A stretch of DNA of 64,000 bases from Struthio camelus (taxonomy: Eukaryota > Chordata > Aves > Struthioniformes > Struthionidae). The stretch covers positions 6,676,001 to 6,740,000 of the forward strand of contig NC_090946.1 of NCBI RefSeq assembly GCF_040807025.1, given 5' to 3'. The position numbers and the translations under genes are program-made. The notes beneath the pieces were generated by a model. The model was not told where the DNA came from. It did not search any database and saw only the letters and a program-made list of their open reading frames with translations. Below are positions 22,801 through 30,900 of the stretch, in pieces. Within the stretch, counting starts at the first letter, position 1. The number at the start of each line of letters is the position of its first letter.

Positions 22801-24943
22801 AGTCAAAAAGCCAGGGTTATGCTCTCCCCATCACGGCCCTCCTCCCCTCCCGCCCCACCACGCTCTGCCCAGGGGACACACAGGTGTCTGGGCTGGGGCA
22901 CGCCCCAGCTCTCTAAGGCATGACCACCACAGCAACAGAGTTCACCCTACCCATGGCCAGGGCACTTGGCCCCTGCAGAGGGGTGCAGCACCCTCAAGGG
23001 GTTGCGAGAGCCAGCACGTTGCCCAGCCTCCCCCTGCCTGGGGAGGGCAGAGACACAGACACTTGCAATCAGGGCAGAGAACCAGCCCTGCATCCCAGCT
23101 ACCAAGCTCTGGAGCCTGGCCACAAGGCAACAGCAACTGAGCAGGACAGGGAGCCCAGCACCCTGCTGGGAAGCCCCAGGGGAGGCTCTTCTGCCCGAGT
23201 CCTGCACTGGCGTCGCTGGGACTGCAGCACTTCAGCCTCCTCCTGGCTTTGGCTACAGCTCAGCACCTCTTGGCCATCTCTGTCCTGCTGCCCTGGCAGC
23301 ATAAGGCGCCTGAGATGGTGGTTGCCTCACATCTCTGCCTGGGGCACTGAACCCAGTGGCAGACTTGGCGCCCAGCTGCGGCATCTTCCCACCACGGGCT
23401 AAGAAAGGCTCTGAGCCTCACCACAAGAACGGGGGCACAGGATCTCCTCCCCTGGGCCACGGTGGCATCTCTCACTCTCTGCTGCTGTGCAGGCCTCTCA
23501 GGAAGCCCTCCTGGGCGCTGCCAAGTTCCTGAAATGGCAGCAGCTCACCTACCTCACCGAGACAGGACAGACAAGGCGCATCAGCGAGTACCTGGTAAGC
23601 ACAGCCCCAAAGCACCCAGCCTGCATAAGGCCTGGGCCCCTCCAGGCCCAGTGTATAGTGCAGGCAGCTGTGCCCCTCGCTCACCTCTGGCATGCTCAGG
23701 CAACTCCAGCCCACCTGGCACCTCATCATCCCTGGGGAACACTGTGGCCTCTGCTCCCTCCAAACCCGAGCGCTACGCGCCTCCTGGCCGGGCACCGTGA
23801 ACGCCCTGGCAGGGGAAGGAAGGGGAGACTGCTCCTAGGTGGAGGTGCTGGCCAGCTGAGTGGGGAGGCTCGGCACCAACCACCAACCCTTGTGCTCTCC
23901 CCAGCTGGCAAAGGAGAACAACAGAGCGGAATACCTGCGCCAGAGCCTGCGCTACCTGCAGAGCCCGCAGGAGCCCTTGCAAGAGGAAGCCGTGAGGTTC
24001 CTTGGTGAGCCACAACCCCTGCTGGGGTCCCTCTCTGTCCCAGGGCAGCTTGGCCCCAGCCCTGGCTTTTGGGCTGGCAGCCACAACCAGCCCCGGGGCT
24101 GCCACAGCCCCACCTGCCCCGTGCAGGAAGCCCCGTGCCTGGCAGCTCCATGTCACCTTCTCCCAGCCTTGTCCACACCAGTGGGAATAGTGGGGGCCTT
24201 GGCCAGTCCCTTACAGCCTCCTTGAGTGTTACGCTCTGGAGAGCACCCTGCAGTCAGCCCTGCCTGCACAGAGCAGGGCCCGCGGCCACGCCAGCAGGGC
24301 TGGGAAGGAGCTCTGCTGCTGGCAGTGCGCTGGCGAGCGGGATTTGTGACAGGCTCTGTGTGTGCCTAGGGCTCATTGGACGGCAGATGAGGGAGCAGGA
24401 TGAGGAGGAGCTGCAGCACATTTGCAAGGGTGAGTGAGGGCAGTGGCAGGTCAGCCAGGGCTGACAGGGAGGAAGACACACCCTGGGCAGTGAGCACCCC
24501 ACCCCACTGCTCTGCTCCCCTTGCGCAGCAGGGGCCTTGGGGGGAGAGGAGAGAGAGTTCAGGGGCCCTTGGGACATTCCTGGCCACACACTTGCAGCTG
24601 AGCCATTTGTCCCCCCACTTCCTCCTGGCCATGGGAAGAGCTAGGTGGGACCGGCCCTGGCAGCAGGGGAGGGGAAGCCTGGGGTCTGCACAGATCCAGG
24701 GGGGGGTTGATCTCTGCTCTGGTCCTTGCTCTTTCAGCCCTTGAAACCTTGCAGAAGAGAGTCAGGCCCTCCACTTGTTCGCTGGTGGCCCAAACCATCC
24801 TGATCCTGAGAGCTTCAAGGACAAAGTCTCCAGCCAGAGCCAGCCAAGGAACCCTCTCCTCCTGGATCAGGAACAAGTGGCAGAGGTGGCAGCGGCCTCT
24901 AAGACACAGCAGCCTTTGCTGCTGCACCTCTGCTCACTTCTGA
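13062..24943 (+). CDS. Maestro heat-like repeat (MROH) family protein, 22 coding exons
   Basis: The product is an MROH-family protein: alpha-helical HEAT-repeat scaffolds, expanded in birds, with poorly known molecular roles. Coding exons: 13062-13896, 14030-14097, 14317-14439, 14728-14807, 15227-15350, 15678-15764, 16300-16404, 16804-16984, 17611-17717, 18139-18288, 18471-18625, 19017-19182, 19820-20007, 20097-20234, 20900-21014, 21470-21607, 21874-22050, 22202-22357, 23493-23594, 23905-24004, 24370-24429, 24738-24943. These total 3561 nt (1186 residues plus TGA). All junctions are GT-AG and every phase matches. Family landmarks are EPVEQLSTAVRQQA (about 348-361), ATRALHEIL (728-736), the exon 15-18 block with CADLRGED, LLPLFDD and LFFHLHDQ, and LVAQTILILR near the end. 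Residues 1-278 are repetitive and highly charged, the helical repeats follow, and no signal peptide or membrane segment is evident. The family member (MROH1, 2B, 5, 6, 7 or bird-specific) cannot be assigned by eye. The ATG at 13062 is the first in frame after the acceptor. Confidence 0.93.
14030..14097 (+). CDS. MROH-like exon 2
   Basis: Acceptor CACATCTAG, donor GGCAAG/GTAACG. Encodes residues 279-301 (core GSMRTFLRSGGK), the first part of the conserved MROH body. Starts with two bases completing a Gly codon; ends in phase 0. Confidence 0.85.
14317..14439 (+). CDS. MROH-like exon 3
   Basis: Acceptor CTGCTGCCAG, donor ATCGAG/GTGAGG. Encodes 41 residues (302-342) including FLADVCILCRGA and LLFLCRVDLAKAIE, an amphipathic helix pair typical of the family's N-terminal HEAT region. 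Confidence 0.92.
14728..14807 (+). CDS. MROH-like exon 4
   Basis: Acceptor GCTCTCCAG, donor AATGAG/GTAGCT. Encodes VLLREEPVEQLSTAVRQQAF and the start of IAAMS (343-369), one of the most conserved MROH blocks. Ends with two bases of a Ser codon. Confidence 0.93.
15227..15350 (+). CDS. MROH-like exon 5
   Basis: Acceptor CTCCTTGCAG, donor TCCAAG/GTACGC. Encodes residues 369-410, including the family-typical VFFLPPTEHMQSL segment and LYSK at the end. Confidence 0.93.
15678..15764 (+). CDS. MROH-like exon 6
   Basis: Acceptor CTTCCTTGCAG, donor CTGCAG/GTGTGG. Encodes 29 residues (411-439), TLAALDSMLQALVL to ELQNILQ, a conserved helix of the family. Confidence 0.93.
16300..16404 (+). CDS. MROH-like exon 7
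   Basis: Acceptor TTCTCCTCCCAG at 16299, donor CTCAAG/GTAAGC. Encodes 35 residues (440-474), VLLPFLRSKQAATRQRAVGR onward, a HEAT repeat. A second in-frame acceptor (CTGCTCCCAG at 16203) would add 32 residues upstream. I prefer 16300 because ILQ joined directly to VLLPF matches the family pattern. Confidence 0.88.
16804..16984 (+). CDS. MROH-like exon 8
   Basis: Acceptor CCTCCCCCAG, donor GAAA/GTAAGA. Encodes residues 475-534 plus one base, with FSILGGLVGHVILCC and EALHHLYTFILQ. Family members have a comparable helix ending in a Tyr-containing HLY motif. Confidence 0.9.
17611..17717 (+). CDS. MROH-like exon 9
   Basis: Acceptor CTCCTGGCCAG, donor ACGGCG/GTAAGG. Encodes residues 535-570, a polar, Lys/Glu-rich linker of low conservation. 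Phase 2 at the start, phase 0 at the end. Confidence 0.85.
18139..18288 (+). CDS. MROH-like exon 10
   Basis: Acceptor TTCTCCTCTAG, donor AAGCAC/GTAAGT. Encodes 50 residues (571-620), MFAKYLQASERADLIVVAIR onward, then a second helix ending EDASQLKH. Fits a HEAT pair. Confidence 0.92.
18471..18625 (+). CDS. MROH-like exon 11
   Basis: Acceptor TGTGCCCTGCAG, donor AACAG/GTACGG. Encodes residues 621-671 plus two bases, with VAIIMRCMCSCLMAIKEASA, Cys-rich helices and HPHEAVLSLL. Confidence 0.92.
19017..19182 (+). CDS. MROH-like exon 12
   Basis: Acceptor GGGCCTACAG (weak pyrimidine tract), donor GGGCT/GTGAGT. Encodes residues 672-727, including AAKAMWRVMVSEPGAAEKVL and LLRLLEDSG. The C-terminal part is less family-like. 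Phases match both neighbours. Confidence 0.88.
19820..20007 (+). CDS. MROH-like exon 13
   Basis: Acceptor GTTTGTTGCAG, donor CACCAG/GTACTG. Encodes residues 728-789, including ATRALHEILHQPLC, FFPQLLLALLFRIS and MMPEEVAVFW. A highly recognisable MROH block. Confidence 0.94.
20097..20234 (+). CDS. MROH-like exon 14
   Basis: Acceptor CTGCGGGCAG, donor GCCAT/GTGAGA. Encodes residues 790-835 plus two bases, with AAEAMKALLCWANYKS and ESKGAWDMLL. Confidence 0.92.
20900..21014 (+). CDS. MROH-like exon 15
   Basis: Acceptor CCCCCTGCCAG, donor GTCGAG/GTGAGC. Encodes residues 836-874, with EMRKAPRPQRAYIFYHLLEL and MAFLVE. The split codon with exon 14 reads Ile. Confidence 0.93.
21470..21607 (+). CDS. 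MROH-like exon 16
   Basis: Acceptor GTGTGTTTCAG, donor GAGATG/GTGAGC. Encodes 46 residues (875-920), with LLGCADLRGEDHHILNLFL and LVFRGLLRLWERPEM. Strong family signature. Confidence 0.95.
21874..22050 (+). CDS. MROH-like exon 17
   Basis: Acceptor CTTTCCCACAG, donor GATGAT/GTAAGG. Encodes 59 residues (921-979): HEAT repeat with LMESLQDADTDIREKALALL and ending LAEKLLPLFDD. Confidence 0.95.
22202..22357 (+). CDS. MROH-like exon 18
   Basis: Acceptor TTCCCACCAG, donor GCCCAG/GTGTGG. Encodes 52 residues (980-1031), with LSINLLKDMMTMVAG and LLLLFFHLHDQVQSVAQ. Confidence 0.95.
23493..23594 (+). CDS. MROH-like exon 19
   Basis: Acceptor TGCTGTGCAG, donor TACCTG/GTAAGC. Encodes 34 residues (1032-1065), ASQEALLGAAKFLKWQQLTY onward. 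The preceding intron (about 1.1 kb) is the longest inside the gene. Confidence 0.94.
23905..24004 (+). CDS. MROH-like exon 20
   Basis: Acceptor GCTCTCCCCAG, donor CCTTG/GTGAGC. Encodes residues 1066-1098 plus one base, with EYLRQSLRYLQSPQEPLQEE. Confidence 0.93.
24370..24429 (+). CDS. MROH-like exon 21
   Basis: Acceptor TGTGTGCCTAG, donor GCAAGG/GTGAGT. Encodes residues 1099-1118 plus one base, LIGRQMREQDEEELQHICK. A 60-nt exon; phases match on both sides. Confidence 0.92.
24738..24943 (+). CDS. MROH-like exon 22 and stop
   Basis: Acceptor TTGCTCTTTCAG; TGA at 24941-24943. Encodes residues 1119-1186. LVAQTILILR is the last family-like segment; the remaining 40 or so residues are basic, then Cys-rich, and look unconserved. 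No AATAAA is seen in the next 600 bases. Confidence 0.9.
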
Positions 24944-25039
24944 GCCTGGCCTGCTCGGCCCATGGCCGCCACCGGAGCGCGCAAGGAACTCTGGGGGCTT
25001 CCTGGCCTCTCTGCCGCTGCCAGGCCACCCTGTGCTTGT

Positions 25040-25565
25040 TAGAGAAGGACATGGTAACTCAGATGGTAACTAGCTTAGCACAAGTCTAACCCTTGCTTAG
25101 CACTAGCATCTCAAGTGAACAAAGCCTGCAAGCCTCCAGGCCCAACTGTCAACAAACTCGAGAATCATTGCTGACCACAAAACCACAAGGTCAGTTCAAA
25201 TCAGCTAATGAGGACACACAACTACCTAATGAGGACATACAACAGGATGCATACAGGAGACCAGACGGGATGCACCTGGGTGGTGGTTCACCTCTGAGAG
25301 GACAAGGGACCATGGAAGACAAGGACATGGCAACCAGCCCGGGATGTAGGCCAAGACCAATCAGAAAGAGAGAGACCACCAACTCAGTAGAAACTGAACG
25401 AGACCTTCCCTGGCAGGCAGGGAAATAAGACTGTAAAGAATCTCTTTGTTCGGGGTCCCTCCTTAGAGGCATCCACCTCAAGCTCTTGCTTTGCTGCACC
25501 ACCAACAAATAATCAATTCCTTTTGCTGCTAGACCTGTGCGAGACTCTGCTCCTTGGAAACCTAG
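25040..25565 (+). mobile_element. LTR-like sequence, possible solo LTR
   Basis: A block with LTR-like layout: CCAAT (GACCAATCAGAAAG near 25355), a promoter-proximal purine-rich stretch, AAATAAGACTGTAAAGAATC near 25425 as a weak polyadenylation/R-like region, then a U5-like T/C-rich tail. It begins about 100 bases after the MROH stop. I could not find convincing TG...CA ends or a flanking target duplication, so the boundaries are approximate. Confidence 0.35.
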
Positions 25566-28129
25566 GCTCAAACTGTTTCCATAGCACTGCTACACTTTCC
25601 CCAAAGCAGCAGCCCTGCCTCTTCACCACATGTCGGGATCTTTTCTTGGTGGAAACTAAACGGCAGAAAACTCAGGCCCTGAAGGAATCAGGATCATCCC
25701 GAGAGCTAGGACACGCACTCTTCCCGCCGGAACACACTCACACACACACAGTGTCTTTGCCACAAAGCGCCAGCTACTCTGCTGGGGTGCAAAACCAAGA
25801 GGCAAGGAGAAGAAAAGCTTTCGCGTCCCCTGCTCTCTCCAGAGACGTGGTGGAGCAAGAGCAGGCCTCGCGCTCTGCAGGGCTTACCTGTCCCGTCAAA
25901 GGGTCTCTGGGGTCTGAGATGCAGCTCCAGACCTTTTCTAGCACTATGGCCTACAGCGCACAGGCCCTGGCATTGCCCATTTGTTGCCTCAAGCGCTCCA
26001 TGCTGAGATGGAGGGCAACCAAGGCAGATCCCAGCGGAAAGGTCCTCCCACAGGGTCAGTCCCTGTTCTAAGGGGGTCCCCCTCACCTTAGGACATGCAA
26101 GAGCATCTTTCTCCAGCTGGCCTCTGCCTCAACGCTGGAGAGGAGAAGCTGGCAACGAATTGTAGAAGGACTTTTTCCAAAAAGGGGCCGCAGGAGCAGG
26201 TGAACTGGTCATGCTGACCTTGTTGAACCATAGCTGATCTACTATTAGCCTCTTACCTTCACTGCTACCTGGAAAGCTGAGGGCAAGACAACACAGCTCT
26301 TCAAAAGCTACCTCCTTGCTGATGTGTAGACTATCTTCAACAACAAACACAAGCTAATCAAGGTTGGTTTCCAACACTAGGGAAGAGAATCTTAGGCTCA
26401 ACATTTTCAAATGTTAGCTTAGATGTTTATTATGCTTCTGCCATCATCAGCCCCTCTCAAAGTAGGCTTATTTACAGATGTCTCCAACCACTGCCACTTT
26501 TAGGGCTTCCAATGCATGTTTCCAGGACCTAGCCCCTACAAGGACAACTCCTTAGCTGACCTTTCAGACACATCACTGCAGAGGGTATTCAGCTAGAGAC
26601 ATACATACAAATACACACCCAGAAACCAAGACAAACAACTTGAAATGAATACAGAGAGCTTGTTTTCTGCTCGTTAACATGTATCCTGGAAGAAGGACTG
26701 AGGGTGCCAGCACACTAAGCAAAGCTTCTCTACCAAGAGAGAAGTCTCAAAGCATGGCTGGGTACTAGGTCACAATATCTCTTCCAGTGCTGCCTCCTTA
26801 GCAAACAGGAGAGAATACGCCCGTTTTTCCCCCCCCCCACCCCCCCCAGGGAAGAAGCCCTGAAACAAAGAAAGTTGGATTATTTCTTACTAGAAAATTC
26901 TACCCAATGGGGCACGTTTGGCTGAGAGAGCTCAGTTCCAGGAACTCGCTTGCATTACTTTTTGGCCTTAGTACTCACGTACACTAGAGGATAACACTAT
27001 TCCTTTTCGCTTTAGGGCTAATCACCACCAATATCCTTGTATGGGTGAGAGAAATCTCATCGGAATACTTTCTACTAGTAGCACTCAAATTTCACTGCAC
27101 CTGTTACCATCTCACTACTGCCCCCTTTCCCAAAATTCCTCCACAATGCCTTCCAAAGGAGAAGGCACAAAGAAAGTTAGCTGCTTTACTTATCCCACAG
27201 CTTGGAGCCCATCTGTGAAGGATGACCAGGGGTCAGAGGATCTTCCCCCCCCCCCCCCAATACACGGGAGGAATGCTGTCAAGAGAAGCAGAGACTCTGC
27301 GCCCTTTAGGGCTCACAGGAGAGGATGGAGTGATTTACCATAGTTTTGGCCAAGGAGCTAACATCACCTCAACAACAAAGGACACTGCAAGATGCCTTTG
27401 TTCTAGACAAACTGCCTACATCAGCTAAGTGTAAACACTCCTCCTGTAACTGCCTGGCCCACTCCTTCTAGGTACAGGCAGCTATTGATGACTCTCAACA
27501 CACTGAAATATAGGCCCAGGACAACAGCAGTGGCTTCGAGAAGCAAAGGCACAGAGTACAACTTAGAGAAGTGCAGGCCTGAAGTGATAAGGCATGGGAC
27601 GCAGACTCGGCACTGGAGACCTCCTGGCTATAAACTACTCAGCCAGGCGAGGATGGGGAGCGCATACGTGGTTCAGCCCAACACGAAGTCTACAAACCCA
27701 ACAAGGAACAAAGGAACTCTGAAGAGAGCAGCAGGCTTGAGCTGCTTTCAACCCCCATTTTCCTTCCTGGCCACTGGACACACTCGGTGTCGCGACAACG
27801 AGGATATTCTAGAGACCGGTCAGGAGACTGATGCTGGGATTCAACTGGATATTGCAATTGCTGTGCTCTGCTAAGCGTATATTGTTCTTTCAGTGCACTG
27901 CTGGGACACTGTGCTCAATCAAAATCCTGTGCGACTTCAACACAATTCAAATAAGTACACTTCCTATTAAGCATTAAACCCTCCACACGTGGAATATTAA
28001 AAAAACCCAGAGCATTGGACTCTGACATGAAGTCAGAAGTGTGCAGCTGCACCCATCTACAATCCGATTCAAACACGTACTCAGGCTCAGAAATGCTCTC
28101 AGCCATGATCGGGGCCAGTTTGGAACAGG
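25566..28129. other. Unrecognised unique sequence
   Basis: No gene recognised on either strand. Contains short (CA)n near 25736-25752 and C-runs at about 26828-26847 and 27246-27258. In the orientation of the retroviral remnant to the right, RNase H, integrase and env would be expected here, but I see none of their motifs. Confidence 0.4.
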
Positions 28130-29470
28130 TTACACATCAAGTAGCACGCTCTGCAAAACCCCATTCGGCTCTAGTAGGGTCACGGGGGCATACTGGTCCC
28201 AATGACTGATATGCTTTCCATTTCTTCCGTTCCAGTTTGGACCACCTCTCTGTGTTCTCATTTCCACCCCCAGGGTTTGCCTTTCCATAAGGGCAAACAT
28301 AATGGACAAGCACTAAGAGAAAACCCAGGCACACGCTTCCTCCAGGAGCCTCAAGCTCCCATCAACTGTTGCAACCTCCTTCCTTGGTTGGGCCATTTGC
28401 AGCTCTCTCATTTTTCTGGACGCGTCTGGAGGAATCCCTGCACTGCCCACTATCCACCAAGGACCTAAACATTTGACTCCCCTCCTTGGTCCCTGACCAT
28501 TTTCAGGTGGAACCTCAATTTCTGCTTTCTGTAGTGCTTGCCACACTGCTGCTGCTGCTGCTGCTGCTTCCCCCCCCACACACACACTTTCTCAGGGGAA
28601 GGTCCTCCCATCAGAACACCATCTCTCTATTGGTGCAGTTTCCCATCTGGAGGCAGTGCGACTGTCTGTACAAGTTCAGCAAGGGCAGCAGGAGCAATCG
28701 TGGGGGAATGCTTGTCCCCCTCCTTGGGTGGGGGGTGTGTGTGTGGGGGGGAAGTCTGGTAAAGGCATATTGCATTCCCTCCCCAGGGAAGGCCAACTCC
28801 TCTTTATCCTCTTCCTGCAAGGGGACCAGAAAGAACATCTCCTTCCTGGCTAGCGCCACCATCCAGGGGTGTGCAGCTGCTTGCAATACAGCTGTTAACG
28901 CTGCACTATTTGGTCCAGCAGCTGTTAAGGGGGCCCTGATAACTCATTCCCAAACACCACTTCCCCTCTGCTTTCCCAACTGGCCACAGAGGCGGGTCAT
29001 ATGGGGAGTGGGCTTTGGAGATCATTTGTCCTTTCTCCAAATCAGCTCTGGCTTCAGAAATCCCATTGCGCGCCGCAGCAGAGACCGGCTATTGTCGTCC
29101 GCCAGCGATTTCTCAATCGGAGAGCGCAGGGCTGGGCAAAGTACACACACTACAGCCTCCCTCTTTCTACGGGGCTTAGTACCCATGTTTGAGCTGAAGG
29201 AACACACACCACCAGCCGGCAGGCACCACATTCGTCCGTTTAAAACATCGAAAGTTCAAATATATTCCAAAAAAGCAAGTAGTCAACATGCGCCTCTTGC
29301 CCGGGAGCCATGAATTAACCCTTGGCAGTTTGGCACACACAACACTCGCTCCCTTCACACCAGTAATTCTAACTCTCTGCCCTCCGGGTCACACACCCAG
29401 CTCCTAGGCACCTTGTGGGGTCAGTATTGACATTTGTGCTCCTGTATCTATTACAACTTCACCAATTGTC
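28130..29470 (-). pseudogene. Decayed endogenous retrovirus, protease and reverse transcriptase
   Basis: Read on the minus strand from 29470 down, an aspartic protease active-site motif DTGAQ lies at 29434-29448 within VVIDTGAQMSILT. Reverse transcriptase-like pieces follow: WPVGKAEGKW near 29000, PLQEEDKEELAF near 28800, ALAELVQTV near 28660, and a connection/thumb-like stretch with GIPPDASRKMRELQM in 28313-28585. The pieces lie in different frames with stops between them. At least four frameshifts, a (CA)-rich expansion near 28725-28740 and a (CTG)n tract at 28546-28568 interrupt the region, so it cannot make a working protein. The class cannot be settled by eye. Confidence 0.72.
28546..28568. 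repeat. (CTG)n microsatellite
   Basis: Seven to eight CTG/TGC units within the retroviral remnant, followed by a C-run and ACACAC. On the minus strand it reads as a Gln run inserted into the pol frame. Confidence 0.9.
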
Positions 29471-30900
29471 CCTGAGGACCAACTGCAATCTAGATACATG
29501 GGCCATTATCACTTCTCCACTCATAAGCCTCCCCTTGCCCAACAGGCAGACCCAATTGCCTTCTGGGCATTGCTTGGGGTTTTCCCCTTTTTTCGTTTTT
29601 TTCCTCTTTTCTTTTTTCTTTCATGCCCTGCAATTCCTCCCTAGGGGAGGTCTCTCTCTCTGGGAGCTGGCACTGGAGGAGTCAAAGTACACCCCCCCAC
29701 ACCTTTGGCCATTCTCTTGTTTCTGGGATGCTTCAAGCACACTCCAGACAACGCCAGTAGGCCCACCTTGAATCCTGAGGCTTTCCTCCACAGCCCATTG
29801 CTCAGTTCCCGATATCCTGTTCACGGGTCTGGAGGCTTATTTCCCTTTGACTTAGTTCTTACTCCCAGGGGGAGCCTATATCACTGGTCTCACCCTATGA
29901 GCTCTTCCCCCCGGGGCTTCAGGTTCCCTTTTTTAGCTGTTAGATCGGTCCCAGCCCTTTTCATGCCTGGGCTTAACCTTGCCATGCATGAATTCGGCCC
30001 ATGCAGGGAGTTGCCTGGGGGGGTATTCTGCAGCTGTTCAGTTGTCAAAGGCAACAACAACTCAGCTGCCTTCCTACCTTCCAGTTCTGTCTTTAGCTCC
30101 TGCTCCTTTCTACTCCTAGTCTCCCTTTCTGGATATGCAGCTTCTAAACAGATACCTCTTGCCGAGAATGCCTCTCCCTTGTCTATCCCTTGTGTGGCCC
30201 CTAGTTACCTTCAGGCATTCTTCAGCAGCTTCCCAATTCTGCTCCTTGCCACCGAGCCCATTCTTCTGAGAAGGGACTTGCGTTCACTCCATACCTCCAT
30301 CAAGAACTGGCGATACTACTGCCCCGTGCACATATTAGAAAATAGCTGAGCACACCTTCCCGCGTCTTCCCTCAACCCGGGCTTCTTGCTTCCCTGCAAT
30401 GCTAAATCACTCGGGCTCCAGCCTTGCTTAGTAAATACAGGCAGCACTGGAACGGGTGGGGGAGCTCCCCCTGCTACGCCCAGCTATAACGCTGCCAGAT
30501 TAGGTAAAACATTGGGACCCCTAGGGGAGAGTCCAGCAGCTGGCAGAGTAGAAGTAGGAGAAAGAGAGAGAGAGCAAGTGACAGATAAATCTCTAGGAGG
30601 TGAGAGCAAAGGGGCATAGGGTGGAGCGGTTGCTGTGGGTACATTGCGCGGGATACTTGCGCCTACTATGGCCAGAGTCACTCTTTGCGGGGTTCCCCTC
30701 TTCTTTTGCCTCAGGTGCTGGCGGTCCCACGCCCAGTTGTCCCACACGGACCAATCCTCCATTGGAATGAATGAAACATATGGAACAGCACTACAGACTC
30801 TTCCCATCAGTTACTCAAGGGTCGATGCAACAGATCAGTCTGGTGCTACGCTCCCCCTGCTGAGCTCACACATCCCCAACACACTACTGCCAAAACTACA
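29471..30900 (-). mobile_element. Possible 5' part (gag region) of the same retroviral remnant
   Basis: Lies upstream of the protease in the minus orientation. Minus-strand frames around 30484-30807 are Pro-rich and contain a PPYAP motif of the kind found as a late domain in retroviral Gag. No zinc-knuckle or complete capsid motif was found and no 5' LTR boundary is visible. Confidence 0.35.
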
